The notes under the pieces: generated by a model
Told to the model about the DNA's origin: nothing
Database searches by the model: none
The model's input: only the letters and a program-made list of their open reading frames with translations
Made by a program: the position numbers and the translations under genes
Source of the DNA: Alcaligenaceae bacterium
GTDB lineage: Bacteria > Pseudomonadota > Gammaproteobacteria > Burkholderiales > Burkholderiaceae_B
Reading direction: 5' to 3'
Assembly: GCA_013416435.1 (NCBI GenBank)
Contig: JACCEN010000018.1
Location: 1-64,000, forward strand
DNA length: 64,000 nucleotides
Shown here: positions 62,549 to 64,000 of the stretch, in pieces
How the letters are laid out: each line of letters begins with the position of its first letter
Position numbering within the stretch: position 1 is the first letter of the stretch

Positions 62549-62652
62549 TCCTCCTGAAACCTTTTGACGCTTTTTCGCTGCTTTGCCTAACCGTTCTGAA
62601 ACTTTTCCTGGGCGACAATAGGACGTCTGTACGAGATCAGAAAGGTGCTTTG

Positions 62653-62964
62653 ATGAAAAGAATATTCCTGGCCGGGGCCGCCATGCTGGCCGTGTTGACT
62701 TCCGGCGCCGCCATGGCGCGGGGTGGCGTGGACGTGAATATTTCCATAGGAGTTCCTGGGGTAATCTACACGCAGCCCGATTATTACTATCCACCGGTGC
62801 GCTACGTAGAGCGTCCGCGTGTGGTCGTCGTTCCTGAACGCATCTACCAGCCCGTCCCGGTATATAGATCCGATCGCTATTACCGCAAGGACTTCCGTGG
62901 CCCGAAACACCACCATAAGCATCATAAGGGCCACCACAAGCATCATCACCGGCACGGCCGCTGA
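62653..62964 (+). CDS. Exported small protein with His-rich C-terminus
   Basis: 103 residues: signal peptide MMKRIFLAGAAMLAVLTSGA cleaved after AMA, a Tyr/Pro/Val-rich middle (YTQPDYYYPPVRYVERPRVV) and a tail KHHHKHHKGHHKHHHRHGR. The tail would bind nickel, zinc or copper in the periplasm. Similar small PXPV/His proteins occur in betaproteobacteria without known function. The 141 bases between it and the next gene show no supported gene. Confidence 0.75.
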   Translation: MKRIFLAGAAMLAVLTSGAAMARGGVDVNISIGVPGVIYTQPDYYYPPVRYVERPRVVVVPERIYQPVPVYRSDRYYRKDFRGPKHHHKHHKGHHKHHHRHGR

Positions 62965-63105
62965 TTCTCTTCCCCCTACCCTTACGGAATTGCGCCGCGT
63001 CATCCGGGCGGGCGACATACTGCTGTGCAAAGAGCCGAAGCGCCGGATCCTCAAGCAGGACCGGCACTGAACCCGCGCCGGCGTCCCATACCATAGGAGC
63101 AGATT

Positions 63106-63990
63106 ATGTCGAATCCCCGCATTCCTTACCGCTTTTCCACACAGCGCCCCGCGCTGGTCGCGCCTGAGGCGGGACGCATCATGGTGCATCTCGTGGTCAA
63201 CGTAGAGAACTGGCGCTTTGATCAGGCCATGCCGCGCACCATCATTACTCCGCCCCACGGCAAGGAAACGATACCCGACGTTCCCAATTTCAGCTGGGTC
63301 GATTACGGAATGCGTGCCGGCTTGCCCCGGATCCTGGACGCCATCGGTCAACGTGGCCTGCCCGCCTCCACCAGCCTCAATGCCAGCGTCATTGATGCCT
63401 ACCCCGCCGCCGCAGAAGCAATGCTGGAGGCCGGCTGGGAGTTCATCGGACACGGCATGCATCAAAAGTCGCTGAGTGCCGGCGACGATGAAGCAGAAAC
63501 CATCTTTCAGTCGCTGGAGAGAATCCAGGCATTCACCGGTACCCGCCCCCGGGGCTGGCTAAGTCCAGGCCTGCGCGAAACTCACGAGACGCCGGATTTG
63601 CTTGTAGAGGCGGGCGTGGAATACGTCTTTGACTGGATGGTGGACGACCTGCCAAACTGGATGCAGGTCAAACGCGGCAGTCTGCTGCAGATGCCCTATA
63701 ACCTCGAACTGAACGACTCCATCATCTACGCCATCGAAAAGCACTCGTCAGAAGAATTCCTGTTGCGCCTTCAGCGCACTTTGAGCCTGTTCGAGCGCGA
63801 ATCGGAAGAGCAGCCGCGGGTACTGGCCCTGGGCCTGCATCCGCATCTCATCGGTGTGCCGCACCGTTTTGGCTATTTCGAGGAAATGCTGGACCTTCTC
63901 CTGAGAAGCCAGCATGTCTGCTTCATGACGGGAGGCCAGATCGCGGACTGGTATCGCGTGCAGGAACCCGCTCTTGAACCCAGTCCGTAA
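63106..63990 (+). CDS. Polysaccharide deacetylase family protein (PuuE/allantoinase-like)
   Basis: A 294-residue NodB-like hydrolase. It has VVNVENWRFDQAMPR at the first motif, GLPASTSLNASVIDAYPAAA, the metal-site segment GWEFIGHGMHQKSLSAGD and TRPRGWLSPGLRETHETPDL. No signal peptide, so cytoplasmic, unlike peptidoglycan deacetylases. This subgroup includes allantoinase-like PuuE enzymes and probably acts on a small amide; the substrate is unknown. AGGAG precedes the start. The gene ends 10 bases before the window end. Confidence 0.85.
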   Translation: MSNPRIPYRFSTQRPALVAPEAGRIMVHLVVNVENWRFDQAMPRTIITPPHGKETIPDVPNFSWVDYGMRAGLPRILDAIGQRGLPASTSLNASVIDAYPAAAEAMLEAGWEFIGHGMHQKSLSAGDDEAETIFQSLERIQAFTGTRPRGWLSPGLRETHETPDLLVEAGVEYVFDWMVDDLPNWMQVKRGSLLQMPYNLELNDSIIYAIEKHSSEEFLLRLQRTLSLFERESEEQPRVLALGLHPHLIGVPHRFGYFEEMLDLLLRSQHVCFMTGGQIADWYRVQEPALEPSP

Positions 63991-64000
63991 AGCTTAGGGG

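Noticed and set aside
62819-63070. An 83-codon plus-strand frame overlapping the His-rich gene
   Set aside because: Its first half is an alternative frame of the His-rich gene; the last 35 codons match nothing I recognise and no start or ribosome site is evident.

Overview
The window looks like the chromosome of a betaproteobacterium of the Alcaligenaceae (Bordetella / Achromobacter / Pusillimonas type). The evidence is the housekeeping order tRNA-Leu, secG, tpiA, quinone reductase, pnp and rpsO, then pssA-psd and ilvB-ilvH-ilvC, together with a Bordetella-type haem uptake operon (bhuR-hmuS-T-U-V), several orphan TctC-like (Bug) binding proteins, and high GC content. Family calls rest on reading motifs by eye; no database was searched.

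Layout. 1-880: a decayed zone with the 5' end of an IS66-type tnpA and a scar where a lactonase tail meets a LysR tail. 990-3534: tRNA-Leu, secG, tpiA and a quinone reductase. 3715-7373: two tRNAs, small stress or unknown genes, a T4 endonuclease V-type UV repair glycosylase and a membrane-anchored DJ-1/PfpI protein. 7484-9991: pnp-rpsO. 10143-12341: a lipoprotein and the phosphatidylethanolamine genes. 12402-18507: the haem operon. 18583-31209: a TetR gene divergent from a long operon (two hydrolases, a complete branched-chain-type ABC importer whose last ATPase is fused to a Tm-1-like UPF0261 domain, a TIM-barrel partner, a flotillin and an SRPBCC protein). 31354-34705: ilvC-ilvH-ilvB. 35157-49623: a catabolic cluster under a GntR/FCD regulator. 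49767-57509: FUSC transporter, yaaA, 3-hydroxybutyrate dehydrogenase, tRNA-Ser, lipocalin, a deletion scar, a PPC-domain gene and sodC. 57620-63990: an IclR-controlled cluster (RraA-like aldolase, SMP-30 lactonase, Bug protein, 2-hydroxyacid dehydrogenase, NIPSNAP), a His-rich exported protein and a polysaccharide deacetylase.

Three things stand out. (1) About 20 copies of a palindromic repeat (arms GGGGTCAGACCCC / GGGGTCTGACCCC) sit only at transcription-unit edges. They run into coding sequence, supplying C-termini and stop codons for several genes and the N-terminus of a lipoprotein. (2) The GntR cluster has a recurring operator, AANTGTNNACANTT, that contains the -35 TTGACA of four promoters, including an identical 18-mer upstream of two genes 13.5 kb apart. 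This defines a local regulon whose enzymes (cyclic imidase/dihydropyrimidinase type, amidase, aconitase, isocitrate-lyase-family lyase, two PrpD-like proteins) suggest use of a cyclic imide or amide of a cis-aconitate-like acid. (3) The ABC-UPF0261 fusion beside its TIM-barrel partner (the two halves of plant Tm-1) and a flotillin is the best candidate for a poorly described system.
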